Shown: one piece after another, positions 20,439 to 29,730 of the stretch
How positions within the stretch are numbered: the stretch's first letter is position 1
Layout of the letters: each line of letters opens with the position of its first letter
DNA from: Acerihabitans arboris
Lineage (GTDB): Bacteria; Pseudomonadota; Gammaproteobacteria; Enterobacterales; Enterobacteriaceae
NCBI RefSeq assembly: GCF_010131535.1
Contig: NZ_WUBS01000006.1
Location: 186,001-250,000, forward strand
Direction: 5' to 3'
DNA: 64,000 nucleotides
Made by a program: the position numbers and the translations under genes
The notes under the pieces: generated by a model
Seen by the model: the letters and a program-made list of their open reading frames with translations, nothing else
Database searches by the model: none
Told to the model about the DNA's origin: nothing

Positions 20439-21656
20439 GTGATTGGCCATGGTCAACCAGGACATATCGATCAAATCAAGCAGACTAACGCGGGGGTGGT
20501 GTATCGCCTGATTGATTCGTTCGGCCCCATTTCGCGTATCGCCTTGTCAAAACTCGCCAGGCTCGCGCCCGCCAGCATTACGAAAATTGTGCGCGAGCTG
20601 GTCGAAGCCCATTTGGTTACCGAAACCGAATATCAGGAAAACGGACTGCGCGGCAGGCCGGCCATCGGCCTGGTGGTCGACACCCAGGCCTGGCATTTCC
20701 TCTCGGTGCGCATCGGCCACGGCACCATGACGTTGGCGCTGCGCGAGCTTAGCAGCAAACTCATCGTCGAGGATACCGTGCCCCTGCTAGCTGAAGCTCA
20801 GGAGCCGCTGCTGGTTCGCCTGATACAAACCATCGATCGGTTTTTTATCCGTCACCAGCACCAGTTGGAACGCCTGACGGCGGTCGCCGTTACGCTGCCG
20901 GGCATTATCGACGCCGCCGCGGGCATGGTGCATCGCATGCCGTGGTATAACGTCAATAACATGGCCCTGGGCCAGGCGCTGAGCGAGCATATCGGCGTGC
21001 CGGCCTACCTGCAGCACGATATCTGCGCCTGGACCATGGCTGAAGCGCTCTATGGCGCGGCCCGCGGCTGCAATGACGTGATTCAGATCGTCATCGATCA
21101 TAACGTGGGGGCAGGGGTTATCACCGGCGGCACCTTGCTGCACGGCAGCAGCCGCAGCCTGGTGGAGATTGGCCATACCCAGGTGGAACCCTATGGCAAA
21201 CGCTGTTACTGCGGCAATCGGGGCTGCCTGGAGACGGTTGCGGGCATTGAAAGCATACTGGACCTTACCCGCCAGCGGCTGGCGCTGAATACCCATTCCA
21301 CCATGAATGATTCAGCGGTCAGCGTAGAATCACTTTGCACCGCGGCCATGGCGGGCGACACCCTGGCGCGCGATATTATCGTCGGCATCGGCAATAGCGT
21401 AGGGCGGATCCTGGCCATCATGGTCAATCTATTTAATCCGGAAAAAATCCTGGTGGGTTCCCCGTTAAACCCGGCATCCGATATTCTGTTCCCGGTGATC
21501 CTGGCCAACATACGGCAACAATCGCTGCCTGATTACAGTAAGGATATCACCGTGCAGGCGACCCGGTTTAAAAACCAAGGCACCATGCCCGGGGCCGCGC
21601 TGGTTAAGGATGCGCTTTATGACGGCTCGCTGTTATTGAAGCTGGTCCAGGGCTAA
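20439..21656 (+). CDS. mlc: ROK-family glucose-responsive repressor Mlc
   Basis: Mlc represses PTS and sugar-use genes and is inactivated by binding dephosphorylated EIICB-Glc at the membrane. The 405-residue product has an N-terminal HTH (about 20-75; ISRIALSKLARLAPASITKIV) and a ROK domain with the zinc-binding CYCGNRGCLE and HNVGAGVITGG. It starts at GTG, as in E. coli, after AGGAGCAAGG. Followed by bioD2 in the same orientation, as in E. coli. Confidence 0.95.
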   Translation: MIGHGQPGHIDQIKQTNAGVVYRLIDSFGPISRIALSKLARLAPASITKIVRELVEAHLVTETEYQENGLRGRPAIGLVVDTQAWHFLSVRIGHGTMTLALRELSSKLIVEDTVPLLAEAQEPLLVRLIQTIDRFFIRHQHQLERLTAVAVTLPGIIDAAAGMVHRMPWYNVNNMALGQALSEHIGVPAYLQHDICAWTMAEALYGAARGCNDVIQIVIDHNVGAGVITGGTLLHGSSRSLVEIGHTQVEPYGKRCYCGNRGCLETVAGIESILDLTRQRLALNTHSTMNDSAVSVESLCTAAMAGDTLARDIIVGIGNSVGRILAIMVNLFNPEKILVGSPLNPASDILFPVILANIRQQSLPDYSKDITVQATRFKNQGTMPGAALVKDALYDGSLLLKLVQG

Positions 21657-21771
21657 GGCCGAAAATATTGAGCTAACGCAAGCCGGGCCGGCGCCATATC
21701 GGGTACATTTTACGTTAATCAATCACCTTATCCAAACATGTCCAATGGATGAACGCCAGGCTGGAGTCGTC

Positions 21772-22467
21772 ATGTTGAAACGTATTTTCGTAGCCGGTAC
21801 GGACACCGCAGTCGGCAAGACTATTGTCTCCCGCGCCATTTTGCAAAATCTGGCGGCGCGTAAGCTTAGCGTTGCCGGATACAAACCTATCGCGCGCGGC
21901 AGCCAGGAAACGGCCGAAGGCTTACGCAACAAAGACGCCCTGGTGTTAAGCGCCTCTTCCACGCTGCAACTCCCTTATGAGCAAATAAATCCCATTACAC
22001 TGCGTGAAGAGGAAATCAGCGCCTACTCCGGTGAGGAAATTGATTACGGCCTGATGTCGGGGGGGCTACAGCACCTGGCCGCCCTAGCGGATATGGTGGT
22101 GGTGGAGGGCAGCGGCGGCTGGCGCACCATTATGAGCGACTACCGGCCGTATTCCAATTGGGTGGTGCAGGAGCAGTTGCCGGTGGTGCTGGTTATCGGC
22201 ATCAAGCTCGGCTGTATTAACCACGCGTTGTTAACCGCCGAGGCCATTATCAATGATGGATTACCATTATTAGGCTGGGTGGCAAATCGCATTAATCCGG
22301 GACTGGCGCATTATGCCGAAATCATGGATATACTACGCAATAAGATCCCCGCGCCGCAGTTGGGTGAGCTGCCTTATTTGCCCAGGCCTGAGCAACGCGA
22401 TCTTTCCGGGTATATAGATTTAAGCAAAATCTTGACCAAAGACGCCATTGCTGCACATGAGATCTAA
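21772..22467 (+). CDS. bioD2: Dethiobiotin synthetase paralogue BioD2 (YnfK)
   Basis: ATP-dependent carboxylase-type enzyme closing the ureido ring of dethiobiotin; the YnfK/BioD2 paralogue's role in vivo is uncertain. The 231-residue product has the P-loop GTDTAVGKT, the diaminopelargonate-binding region AGYKPIARGSQ and VVVEGSGGWR. The ATG at 21772 matches E. coli YnfK (MLKRFFITGTDT) and has GGAG upstream. It lies 115 bp after mlc. Confidence 0.9.
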   Translation: MLKRIFVAGTDTAVGKTIVSRAILQNLAARKLSVAGYKPIARGSQETAEGLRNKDALVLSASSTLQLPYEQINPITLREEEISAYSGEEIDYGLMSGGLQHLAALADMVVVEGSGGWRTIMSDYRPYSNWVVQEQLPVVLVIGIKLGCINHALLTAEAIINDGLPLLGWVANRINPGLAHYAEIMDILRNKIPAPQLGELPYLPRPEQRDLSGYIDLSKILTKDAIAAHEI

Positions 22468-22916
22468 CAGCGCAGAGGAAGCGCCAGGCGCTATCTTCTC
22501 ATGTTTCCATGCCGCTGTACCGCATCGCTCTAATCTTACTGAACCGTCCTTGATGTTATTCCCCTGCGTATCGCGTATTTCACTGGTGTCCGCCGGACGC
22601 CTGATTGATAAATAATTCGCGATGCGCAAGCCGCCGGGCATTGGATTTTAGCCGTAGATAAAGTGTTTCTTATGAAAGCCTAACCAGGCCTTGGCCGGGC
22701 GACGATAGCCGGGCGCGGAAATGTGGTTTTGGTTTCCCCAGCCGGTGGGAGGCTTGTATCCGTGCTGCGCCACGGGTCTGGCATCATTTACCACATTACA
22801 GAACAAACTAAATAACCATGCTTATATAAATATTACCATAGTAACTAATAATAAAATTAATTTAATAATATCAGTAAAAATTATGTAACAGTATTAAGTA
22901 GATTAATAATAAGGAT

Positions 22917-22944
22917 TTGCATCCCATTACTTGGCATGTATACT
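22917..22944 (+). promoter_or_regulatory. Candidate sigma-70 promoter before the sugar operon
   Basis: TTGCAT and TATACT separated by 16 bp, in the AT-rich part of the 680-bp gap between bioD2 and the next gene. Transcription would start near 22951, giving a leader of about 200 bases. The rest of the gap (22468-22800) holds no gene I can support. I looked for an ops/JUMPstart element (GGCGGTAG) and found none. Confidence 0.4.
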
Positions 22945-23017
22945 CGTTGCATTAAATTTAAAAAAATGTAATTAACATACATTATTTTATTGAGTCAAAT
23001 TTATATGCAAGGCATTT

Positions 23018-23057
23018 CGCGCAGGGTGCAAGCCACACGCGCTACGTTTTTTATTTT
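23018..23057 (+). terminator. Terminator-like hairpin in the sugar-operon leader
   Basis: GCGC at 23019-23022 pairs with 23039-23042 and GTG with CAC inside, an imperfect stem followed by TTTTTT and a second T-rich stretch. With the promoter at 22917 it could delimit a transcript of about 100 bases, either an attenuated leader or a small RNA. An imperfect stem keeps confidence low. Confidence 0.4.
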
Positions 23058-23066
23058 CACCCATAA

Positions 23067-23120
23067 ATGAATGATTGAGTATCTACACATATAATTCTAT
23101 CGCACAGACTAATCATTCAT
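23067..23120. repeat. 10-bp inverted repeat before the FAD oxidoreductase gene
   Basis: ATGAATGATT (23067-23076) and its exact reverse complement AATCATTCAT (23111-23120) are separated by 34 bp and end 27 bp before the start codon. This could be an operator or an mRNA stem near the ribosome site. Confidence 0.55.
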
Positions 23121-23147
23121 GATTAGAGAACATAATGGAATGACGTC

Positions 23148-24266
23148 ATGAAAAAAAAGATAGCAATTGTCGGCGGAGGATTTTTCGGTATGTATATTGC
23201 CGAATTTTTTTCAAGGTCAGGCCATACGGTTGATGTGTATGAGAGAGAGAAAACCTTCATGTCGCGGGCTTCGTATAATAATCAGGCACGTATCCACAAT
23301 GGGTATCATTACCCGCGGAGCATCCTTACAGCATTGAGGTCGCGAATGTCGTTTCCACGATTTGTTGACGAATTCAGGAACTGCATAGATGACGAATTCG
23401 AACAATATTATCTTATAAGCAACCAGTTAGGTAAAGTAACAGCGAATCAATTCCTCAAATTTTGTGACCGTATCGGCGCTGCGTGCGAGCCCGCGCCTAC
23501 TTACGTGCAAAAACTTACCAATCCTTCATTGATAGAGGCGTGCTTCTCTGTCACCGAACATGCTTTTGACGCGCACAAATTACGCGATGAGATGCTAGGA
23601 CGGTTAGATGCCTCATCAGCGGACTACCATACCGGTATATCCGTCGATAAAGTACGCCAGCATCAAAATGGACTGTTGATTACGCTCAGAGATGTCGTTT
23701 CGGAAGGACAGGAAGAAGTTTACGCAGATCATGTATTCAATTGTACATACTCGCATATCAATTACATGTTAAAAAAATCTAATATTGAATTAATTTCTTT
23801 AAAGCATGAACTGACGGAAATGTGCTTGGTCGATGTGCCCGATGAACTGAAAAAAATCGGCTTAACCGTGATGTGCGGGCCATTTTTCTCTGTTATGCCA
23901 TTTCCTTCCGCTGGACTGCATTCCTTCAGCCATGTGCTCTACACCCCCCATTACGAATGGTTTGACAAAAATGAATCACCTTATACCGATCCTTACGTGA
24001 AACTCAATGCGGACCAAAAAAACAGTGCCTGGAACTACATGCGAAAAGACGCCATGCGTTATTTACCTATTTTAGGTGAATGTCGATATCAGCGTTCTTT
24101 ATGGGAGGTAAAGACCGTGCTCCCGCGCAGTGAATCAGATGATTCGCGCCCAATTCTTTTCCGGCCGCACCATGGCCTACGTGGATTCCACTGCGTTATG
24201 GGAGGGAAGATCGACAACATCTACGATGCCCGGGAAGCCATAATCGCCCAGCATCTTGTAGAATGA
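23148..24266 (+). CDS. FAD-dependent oxidoreductase, DAO/UGM-like, sugar operon gene 1
   Basis: Predicted FAD enzyme of 372 residues, cytosolic, substrate unknown. The N-terminus KKKIAIVGGGFFGMYIAEFF is a GxGxxG dinucleotide-binding fold, followed by an acidic residue ending strand 2 (VDVYERE). ARIHNGYHYPRS resembles the flavin-proximal loop of D-amino-acid-oxidase-type or UDP-galactopyranose-mutase-like proteins. The C-terminal HHGLRGFHCVMGGKIDN would close the FAD site. First gene of a six-gene operon, 19 bp before the next gene. The ribosome site is weak (GGA). Lower GC and more AT-ending codons than the flanking mlc/bioD2 suggest transfer. Confidence 0.75.
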   Translation: MKKKIAIVGGGFFGMYIAEFFSRSGHTVDVYEREKTFMSRASYNNQARIHNGYHYPRSILTALRSRMSFPRFVDEFRNCIDDEFEQYYLISNQLGKVTANQFLKFCDRIGAACEPAPTYVQKLTNPSLIEACFSVTEHAFDAHKLRDEMLGRLDASSADYHTGISVDKVRQHQNGLLITLRDVVSEGQEEVYADHVFNCTYSHINYMLKKSNIELISLKHELTEMCLVDVPDELKKIGLTVMCGPFFSVMPFPSAGLHSFSHVLYTPHYEWFDKNESPYTDPYVKLNADQKNSAWNYMRKDAMRYLPILGECRYQRSLWEVKTVLPRSESDDSRPILFRPHHGLRGFHCVMGGKIDNIYDAREAIIAQHLVE

Positions 24267-24285
24267 TAACCGGGAGCACAACCAT

Positions 24286-25296
24286 ATGAAAAACGATTCA
24301 TTCGTCTCGGTCATATTGAATGTAGACCAGCAGATAACCGGCCTTGATGAAACACTGCTCCAGATCCAACGTACCCTGGATACGCACTATTCTGATTACG
24401 AAATTGTTATCGTGGCCCATGGCCCCTTTAAGATATCGAAGTTTAGCAATGGCGCGGAAGCGATATTGCAACAAATACCAAGCGTACGTTTTATCCAGCT
24501 ATCAGGCAGCGTCCACCATGATGTCGCCTGGGCCGCTGGATTAGAAAATGCGATTGGTGATTTTGTCGTATTATTTGACCCTGCGGCCGATCCAATATCG
24601 GCAATATCAGGCATTGTGGATATGTGCAGATCAGGCACGGATGTTGTCGTTGGCGTGGCTAAACAGCCCGCCACCCCGGCCTACAAACTGCTGAGATTGA
24701 TTTCTGACAGAGTTCTGCAAGCGATAGATTATCATCTACCGCAACATGCGACGACACTGCGTTGTATAAGCCGTCGCGCGGTGAACTCGGTAACAAGTAC
24801 GGGGCGTTTTCATCATCAGTTTTATTTAAGAATTCAAAAAACAGGTTACCCTATTGGTATCTACTCTTATCAACAGCGCGCAAATTCCGCGACAAAAAAA
24901 ACATTTTGGGGTGGGTTCCGTTATCTTGTCCGCCTGATGGTTTTTAACTCATCTCGTCCGCTTCGCTGGATGTCGGGTATCGGCATGACCGGAAGCCTTG
25001 CCGCATTTATTTTTACCGTCTATAGCGTGGCGGTAAATATAATCCGCGGTCATACCGTTGAAGGATGGACAACAACAATACTTTTTATGGCATTTTTATT
25101 TATGCTGCAATTTATCATGCTTGCCTTCTTTGGCGAATACCTGGGCCGTTTACTAGACGATCGAAGTGAACAGGCAGATTATTCAATTGCCTATGAGAAG
25201 AGGAGTGCGGTGATGGTCAACCAGGATCGGGTAAACGTACTCAGCGAGCCAATGAATAAAACTACCAATCCGGAACATACAGGGCAAGACAGTTAA
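24286..25296 (+). CDS. GT2 polyprenyl-phosphate glycosyltransferase with two membrane helices
   Basis: Family 2 glycosyltransferase of the DPM1/ArnC/GtrB type, expected to load a sugar onto undecaprenyl phosphate at the inner face of the membrane. The 336-residue product has a GT-A domain at 1-220 and two C-terminal helices (about 232-252 and 262-285) ending in the family hallmark FFGEYLGRLLDDR. The usual DxD-type motif appears as LFDPAADP, shifted from the common DADLQDP. A polar 45-residue tail follows. GGGAG precedes the ATG. Gene 2 of the operon. Confidence 0.8.
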   Translation: MKNDSFVSVILNVDQQITGLDETLLQIQRTLDTHYSDYEIVIVAHGPFKISKFSNGAEAILQQIPSVRFIQLSGSVHHDVAWAAGLENAIGDFVVLFDPAADPISAISGIVDMCRSGTDVVVGVAKQPATPAYKLLRLISDRVLQAIDYHLPQHATTLRCISRRAVNSVTSTGRFHHQFYLRIQKTGYPIGIYSYQQRANSATKKTFWGGFRYLVRLMVFNSSRPLRWMSGIGMTGSLAAFIFTVYSVAVNIIRGHTVEGWTTTILFMAFLFMLQFIMLAFFGEYLGRLLDDRSEQADYSIAYEKRSAVMVNQDRVNVLSEPMNKTTNPEHTGQDS

Positions 25297-25325
25297 CTAC
25301 ACACTTTAAACGATACGGATAACTT

Positions 25326-26120
25326 ATGAATAATGCACTTATAGGTTTTTCAGGTTTTGTCGGAAGTACGTTACTCAAACAAGCCGTCTTCAATGAATTA
25401 TACCGTTCTTCCAATATAGCGGATATTGAAGGGAGGGTATTCAATGAAGTGGTATGTGCAGGCGCGCCCGCGAAAAAATGGATTGCCAATAATGATCCTG
25501 AGGCCGATCGCAGAAATATCGATAATTTAATAAATCACCTTAAGGCAATGCAATGCGAAAAATGCATTCTAATCAGCACCATTGATGTATTCAAAAACCC
25601 GATAGGTGTCGATGAGTCTACCGCTGTAGATGAATGCGGGCTTCATGCCTACGGCCTTAATCGCCGTCGGCTGGAGAAATTTGTCTCAGGTCATTTCGCC
25701 CACTATTTAATTGTCCGTCTGCCCGGCCTGGTTGGCCCTGGGCTGCGTAAAAATATTATTTTTGACTTACTCAACAACAATAACCTTCAGGCAATTGATA
25801 GCAGGGGCGTTTATCAATTCTACCCCATGGTTAACCTTTGGTTTGACCTGCAAACCGCCCAGCAAGCCGGCTTGAAGCTGATACATCTGGCCGGTGCGCC
25901 CATTAGCGTAGCCGATGTCGCCAAGAAGGCCTTCGGCATGGCTTTTGAGCGGGAATTGTCCGGGCCGCCTGCGACATATGATATGCGCACCCAGTACGCT
26001 GCACTTTTTGGCGCCAGCGGCAATTATCAATATAGCTTTAGCGAGACTATCCAGGCCATAAGGGCTTATGCGCAGTCTGAGCCCCATACTTTGGCATCTG
26101 ATTCCAGGAAGCAAAAATGA
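25326..26120 (+). CDS. NAD(P)-dependent epimerase/reductase of the extended SDR type
   Basis: Cytosolic Rossmann-fold protein of 264 residues, probably acting on a nucleotide sugar or sugar intermediate. It starts MNNALIGFSGFVGSTLL, a GxxGxxG motif, with ILISTIDVFKNP as the active-site strand and YGLNRRRLEKFV where the YxxxK catalytic motif is expected; here the fifth residue is Arg. It is shorter than typical dehydratases (about 310). Its stop overlaps the next start (ATGA at 26117-26120). Product unknown. Confidence 0.7.
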   Translation: MNNALIGFSGFVGSTLLKQAVFNELYRSSNIADIEGRVFNEVVCAGAPAKKWIANNDPEADRRNIDNLINHLKAMQCEKCILISTIDVFKNPIGVDESTAVDECGLHAYGLNRRRLEKFVSGHFAHYLIVRLPGLVGPGLRKNIIFDLLNNNNLQAIDSRGVYQFYPMVNLWFDLQTAQQAGLKLIHLAGAPISVADVAKKAFGMAFERELSGPPATYDMRTQYAALFGASGNYQYSFSETIQAIRAYAQSEPHTLASDSRKQK

Positions 26121-26959
26121 GGTTAGCCATATCGAACATTGCCTGGGATATTGCGGAAGATGACAGTATTGCCGCGCTTCTAAAACATTATTCAATTGAC
26201 GCAATTGATATTGCCCCAGGAAAATATTTCCCTGTCCCAGCCAAGGCGACAGCCGGGGATATTTCACGAGTCAAAGCATGGTGGGGGAAACATGGGGTTG
26301 AAATTATCGGTATGCAAGCCCTGTTGTTCGGCACTAATAACTTAAACATGTTTGGCTGTTCCGATACTCAAGACGCGATGTTAGCCCACTTTGACGCGCT
26401 TTGCTGGATTGGGGACGGACTGGACGCCCGCCGCTTAGTGTTTGGTTCACCCCGCAATAGAGATTGTACCGGGTTGAGTAATAAGGAAATTCTTGACATT
26501 GCGATCCCATTTTTTGGACGGCTGGGCGATATTGCGCTAAGCCACAGGATTATCATCTGTCTTGAACCTAATCCGGCCTGTTACGGCGCTAATTTCATGA
26601 CCACCGCCATTGAAACAGCAAATATAGTCGGGTTAGTGCGACATCCGGCGATAAAGATGCAACTCGATACAGGCGCGCTAACTATTCATAAAGAAGATAT
26701 TAAAGAAATACTGCCTAAAATCGCCCATCTTATCGGGCATATCCATATCAGCGAGCCTGATTTACTACCCATCGGGGATGGTAACACTCCCCATGCAGAC
26801 ATTGCCGATATTTTGGAGAATTGGCTACCGGACCATACTGCTACCATTGAAATGCTCGCGACTGAACGTGAACCACATCAAATTTCTATTCGGCGCGCGC
26901 TGGAAATCGCTATTGATTACTATCGACGTAACCGGTCGTCGGCGCAATCAAACCAATGA
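26117..26959 (+). CDS. Sugar phosphate isomerase/epimerase-like TIM barrel
   Basis: AP-endonuclease-2 / xylose-isomerase-like TIM-barrel protein of 280 residues. The expected metal ligands can be picked out: Glu in CLEPNPACYG, Asp in MQLDTGAL, His in GHIHISEP, and Glu in ATIEML. Such proteins isomerise or epimerise sugars and cyclitols; the substrate here is unknown. Translation is coupled to the preceding gene by the ATGA overlap, which supports joint function. Confidence 0.75.
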   Translation: MRLAISNIAWDIAEDDSIAALLKHYSIDAIDIAPGKYFPVPAKATAGDISRVKAWWGKHGVEIIGMQALLFGTNNLNMFGCSDTQDAMLAHFDALCWIGDGLDARRLVFGSPRNRDCTGLSNKEILDIAIPFFGRLGDIALSHRIIICLEPNPACYGANFMTTAIETANIVGLVRHPAIKMQLDTGALTIHKEDIKEILPKIAHLIGHIHISEPDLLPIGDGNTPHADIADILENWLPDHTATIEMLATEREPHQISIRRALEIAIDYYRRNRSSAQSNQ

Positions 26960-26984
26960 CATATTTAGTGAAGAACCCGATATC

Positions 26985-27800
26985 ATGAAAACTTCCGGCC
27001 CAAGGCACATTGATCGGCAAATTCCGACATTTGACGTGCCTCTTTGGCAATCGCGTCAACATGATTATTGTGTGGTGATCCCGGTCATTAACGAGGGTGA
27101 GCGAATTAAAAGCCTGCTTACACGTATGGCCGCGTTGTCTATCGCGTCCATGGCGGACATCATCGTCGTCGATGGAGGGAGTAGGGATGGTTCGCTTGAG
27201 TTACCAGGTTTGAAAAAGCTGGGCGTGCGGGGGATGATACTTAAGACCGGCGCAGGGAAACTCAGCGCGCAATTGCGCTGCGCTTACGCGTTTGTGCTTG
27301 AGCAAGGTTATCAGGGGGTAGTCACCATCGACGGCAACGATAAAGACGATCCTGAAGCAATCCCACGGTTTATTGACGCATTGAAACAAGGGGTTGATTT
27401 TGTCCAAGCCTCGCGTTTTCTTGACGGTGGCATAGCCGAAAATACTCCAAAATTGCGCGATGTCGCCATCCGTTTTATCCATGCGCCGTTGCTGAGTTTA
27501 GTATCCGGTTTTAAATGGACCGACACCACTCAGGGCTTCCGCGCTTACAGCCGTAAGATGCTTTTAGATGCCCGTATTGCACTATTTCGCGATGTGTTCA
27601 TGACGTATGAACTGCTGGTGTATCTTTCTTACCGAGCACCTAAATTGGGTTTCCGCTGCCTTGAATTACCGACAATACGTCGATATCCCAAAGGCGAAGT
27701 ACCAACCAAAATCAGCAGTTTCAGAGGCAATATATCCGTGTTAACAGTGCTACTGAAAACATGTCTGGGACTCTACAATCCGTCAGGAGAAAAAAAATGA
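26985..27800 (+). CDS. GT2 glycosyltransferase, DPM-like, without membrane helices
   Basis: Soluble or peripheral family 2 glycosyltransferase of 271 residues. CVVIPVINEGERI opens the GT-A fold, ADIIVVDGGSRDGS follows, and TIDGNDKDDPEAI holds the acidic metal/nucleotide motif. KWTDTTQGFRAYSR resembles the acceptor loop of DPM-type enzymes. Unlike the upstream GT2 it lacks C-terminal helices. ATG at 26985 is chosen by position after the preceding stop; its ribosome site is weak. Its stop overlaps the start of the membrane-protein gene. Confidence 0.75.
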   Translation: MKTSGPRHIDRQIPTFDVPLWQSRQHDYCVVIPVINEGERIKSLLTRMAALSIASMADIIVVDGGSRDGSLELPGLKKLGVRGMILKTGAGKLSAQLRCAYAFVLEQGYQGVVTIDGNDKDDPEAIPRFIDALKQGVDFVQASRFLDGGIAENTPKLRDVAIRFIHAPLLSLVSGFKWTDTTQGFRAYSRKMLLDARIALFRDVFMTYELLVYLSYRAPKLGFRCLELPTIRRYPKGEVPTKISSFRGNISVLTVLLKTCLGLYNPSGEKK

Positions 27801-29716
27801 ATTTAGCGCTTTTTTTTAGTAATCTGGAAAAGAATAGAACGCTAGTATGCCGCCGTTTAGAAAATTACAAAAATGAGATTTTAGTTTTCCTGGTGATATT
27901 CATCCTGCTGTTCATGTCAACCACGTTGGGTAATAGAGGGACGCACAATAGTGTTGAGCAATGGCTGAATATTACAAATCAAATGTTTTATGGCAACCAA
28001 GACTTTCTCTTTAGCTATGGTCCGCTTTTTTGGTTAACGGGCGGGGCAGCGACACAATACAGCGACGTTACCTATTGGCTTTCAGTGACATTCATTAGCA
28101 TAACTAATTCATTTTTCTGGACCCTGCTTTTTATTCCAATTCACAAGGCTAGGAATTATTTATTTTTTGCTCTGATATTCGCTATATTTTTTAGAAATTT
28201 ATCATTCTACGCCGCATTTTTTATGTGGCCATTTGCACTAGTGGCATATCTGGGTTTTTCTGAACAAAAAAACAAAATCATTAATAAATACTTCATTATA
28301 TTCATCGGAGCGCTAGTTGCTTTATCATTTTTTATTCGTTTCTTTTACGGCCTGTTTGGTTTCCTGACAATTTTTTCCTATCTGTTTAGTCTTTTTTTGC
28401 GCGATAAAAAACTTTCGCTTCTGTCATATTTTACATTGTCACTTTCTATAACTTATGTTTTATTGGGTTTACTGGTGTTTCACAACCATCAAAATATAAT
28501 AAATTATATAATAATAAATATGGAGTTAAGTTTCGGCAATTCAGTTGATATGACTTATGATGTAAACAATAGCATCCGAAGTTTTGTGTCTGTGTTATTG
28601 GTTTTGGTTTTTTTGAATTTATTTCTTATAGCAAAAAAAAGACTAGCACTGTTTCTTACGATTAATATTTTATGGTTATTATTATTTAAATTAGGCTTCA
28701 GTCGCACCGATCATTATTTGGGTTTTTTTGTCGCGCCAGCGACAGTTTTATCCATGGTGATGATATTCGATAAGAGTTTGTTTAGCAGAGTCTTGTTTGT
28801 TATTTCTATGATAAACCTCTATTCATTAGCACACATCCCTACTTACCCGGGGGCAGTAACGTTAACATTAATTAACAAACCTGCTGGTTTAGATGAAAGC
28901 TTCCAAGAAAGAATGGCCCGTATATACCCTGATTTCAAACTTAAAAACGAAGTGCTTGATAAGTTGGCCAACTCAACAGTCGATGTATACCCTTACAACA
29001 ATGAATACATTTTCTCCAATAAACTTAATTATTTACAGCGCCCATCATTCCAAAATTATATGACGTTAACACCGACTTTAGATAGGATGAATCAAGACTT
29101 CCTTAATTCACCAATGCGGCCAAAATTCATCCTGTGGACCGCAGGGATAGGATGCACGTCGTCTGATTGTAATCCTTTTGATGGCTTTGATATGAAATAT
29201 TCATTGAATGAGGATCCTTTGACGTCTACATCAATCTTATCCAACTATCATCCCGTAGTCGTCTCTGCTGGAAAAAATGGCATACCGGTGATGCTGCTTG
29301 AAGAAAATTCGCATGATGAAAATTTCAGTGAGGCTCTGATTCTCGAGAAGGAAATGAGATTTGGCCAGTGGTATTCGGTGCCTAAATCAGATGACGGATT
29401 ATTAAAAATAAAGCCATCGTTTGAATTTACATTACTCGGCCATGCAAAAAATATGCTATTCCGAGGTAGTATCTTAAAAATAAGATATAAATTTTCTGAT
29501 GGCGAAGAGAAGCTTTACCGAGTAAATATTCTTAATGCTGGGAGCGGTATTGTGATTTCACCATTATTGGACAAGTTCAATACGTCCGGTTTTGAGGGAA
29601 GAGAGGTAATTGCATTTATGTTTGAAACAGATACAACAAATTATTTTGAAGATCATTTCACAGCTAAATTAATTAAGATCAATATTCCCAATATCACCGC
29701 AAGAAAACCCAATTAA
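27797..29716 (+). CDS. Large polytopic membrane protein, possible GT-C transferase
   Basis: I do not recognise this 639-residue protein. It has about 10-11 hydrophobic segments between residues 28 and 365, starting LVFLVIFILLFMS, then a soluble C-terminal domain of about 270 residues. A stretch soon after helix 1 (GTHNSVEQWLN...NQDFLFSYGPLFW) contains polar and acidic residues where GT-C transferases keep catalytic acids. AGGAG precedes the ATG, which overlaps the upstream stop (ATGA). This gene is the most AT-rich of the operon. Given two lipid-phosphate GT2 genes upstream, a periplasmic sugar transferase is the leading guess; polymerase or unrelated roles remain possible. Confidence 0.7.
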   Translation: MNLALFFSNLEKNRTLVCRRLENYKNEILVFLVIFILLFMSTTLGNRGTHNSVEQWLNITNQMFYGNQDFLFSYGPLFWLTGGAATQYSDVTYWLSVTFISITNSFFWTLLFIPIHKARNYLFFALIFAIFFRNLSFYAAFFMWPFALVAYLGFSEQKNKIINKYFIIFIGALVALSFFIRFFYGLFGFLTIFSYLFSLFLRDKKLSLLSYFTLSLSITYVLLGLLVFHNHQNIINYIIINMELSFGNSVDMTYDVNNSIRSFVSVLLVLVFLNLFLIAKKRLALFLTINILWLLLFKLGFSRTDHYLGFFVAPATVLSMVMIFDKSLFSRVLFVISMINLYSLAHIPTYPGAVTLTLINKPAGLDESFQERMARIYPDFKLKNEVLDKLANSTVDVYPYNNEYIFSNKLNYLQRPSFQNYMTLTPTLDRMNQDFLNSPMRPKFILWTAGIGCTSSDCNPFDGFDMKYSLNEDPLTSTSILSNYHPVVVSAGKNGIPVMLLEENSHDENFSEALILEKEMRFGQWYSVPKSDDGLLKIKPSFEFTLLGHAKNMLFRGSILKIRYKFSDGEEKLYRVNILNAGSGIVISPLLDKFNTSGFEGREVIAFMFETDTTNYFEDHFTAKLIKINIPNITARKPN

Positions 29717-29730
29717 TTTAATACTAAAGC

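Noticed and set aside
22468-23147. ops/JUMPstart (RfaH) element before the sugar operon
   Set aside because: No GGCGGTAG or close variant found in the leader, so RfaH control is not supported.
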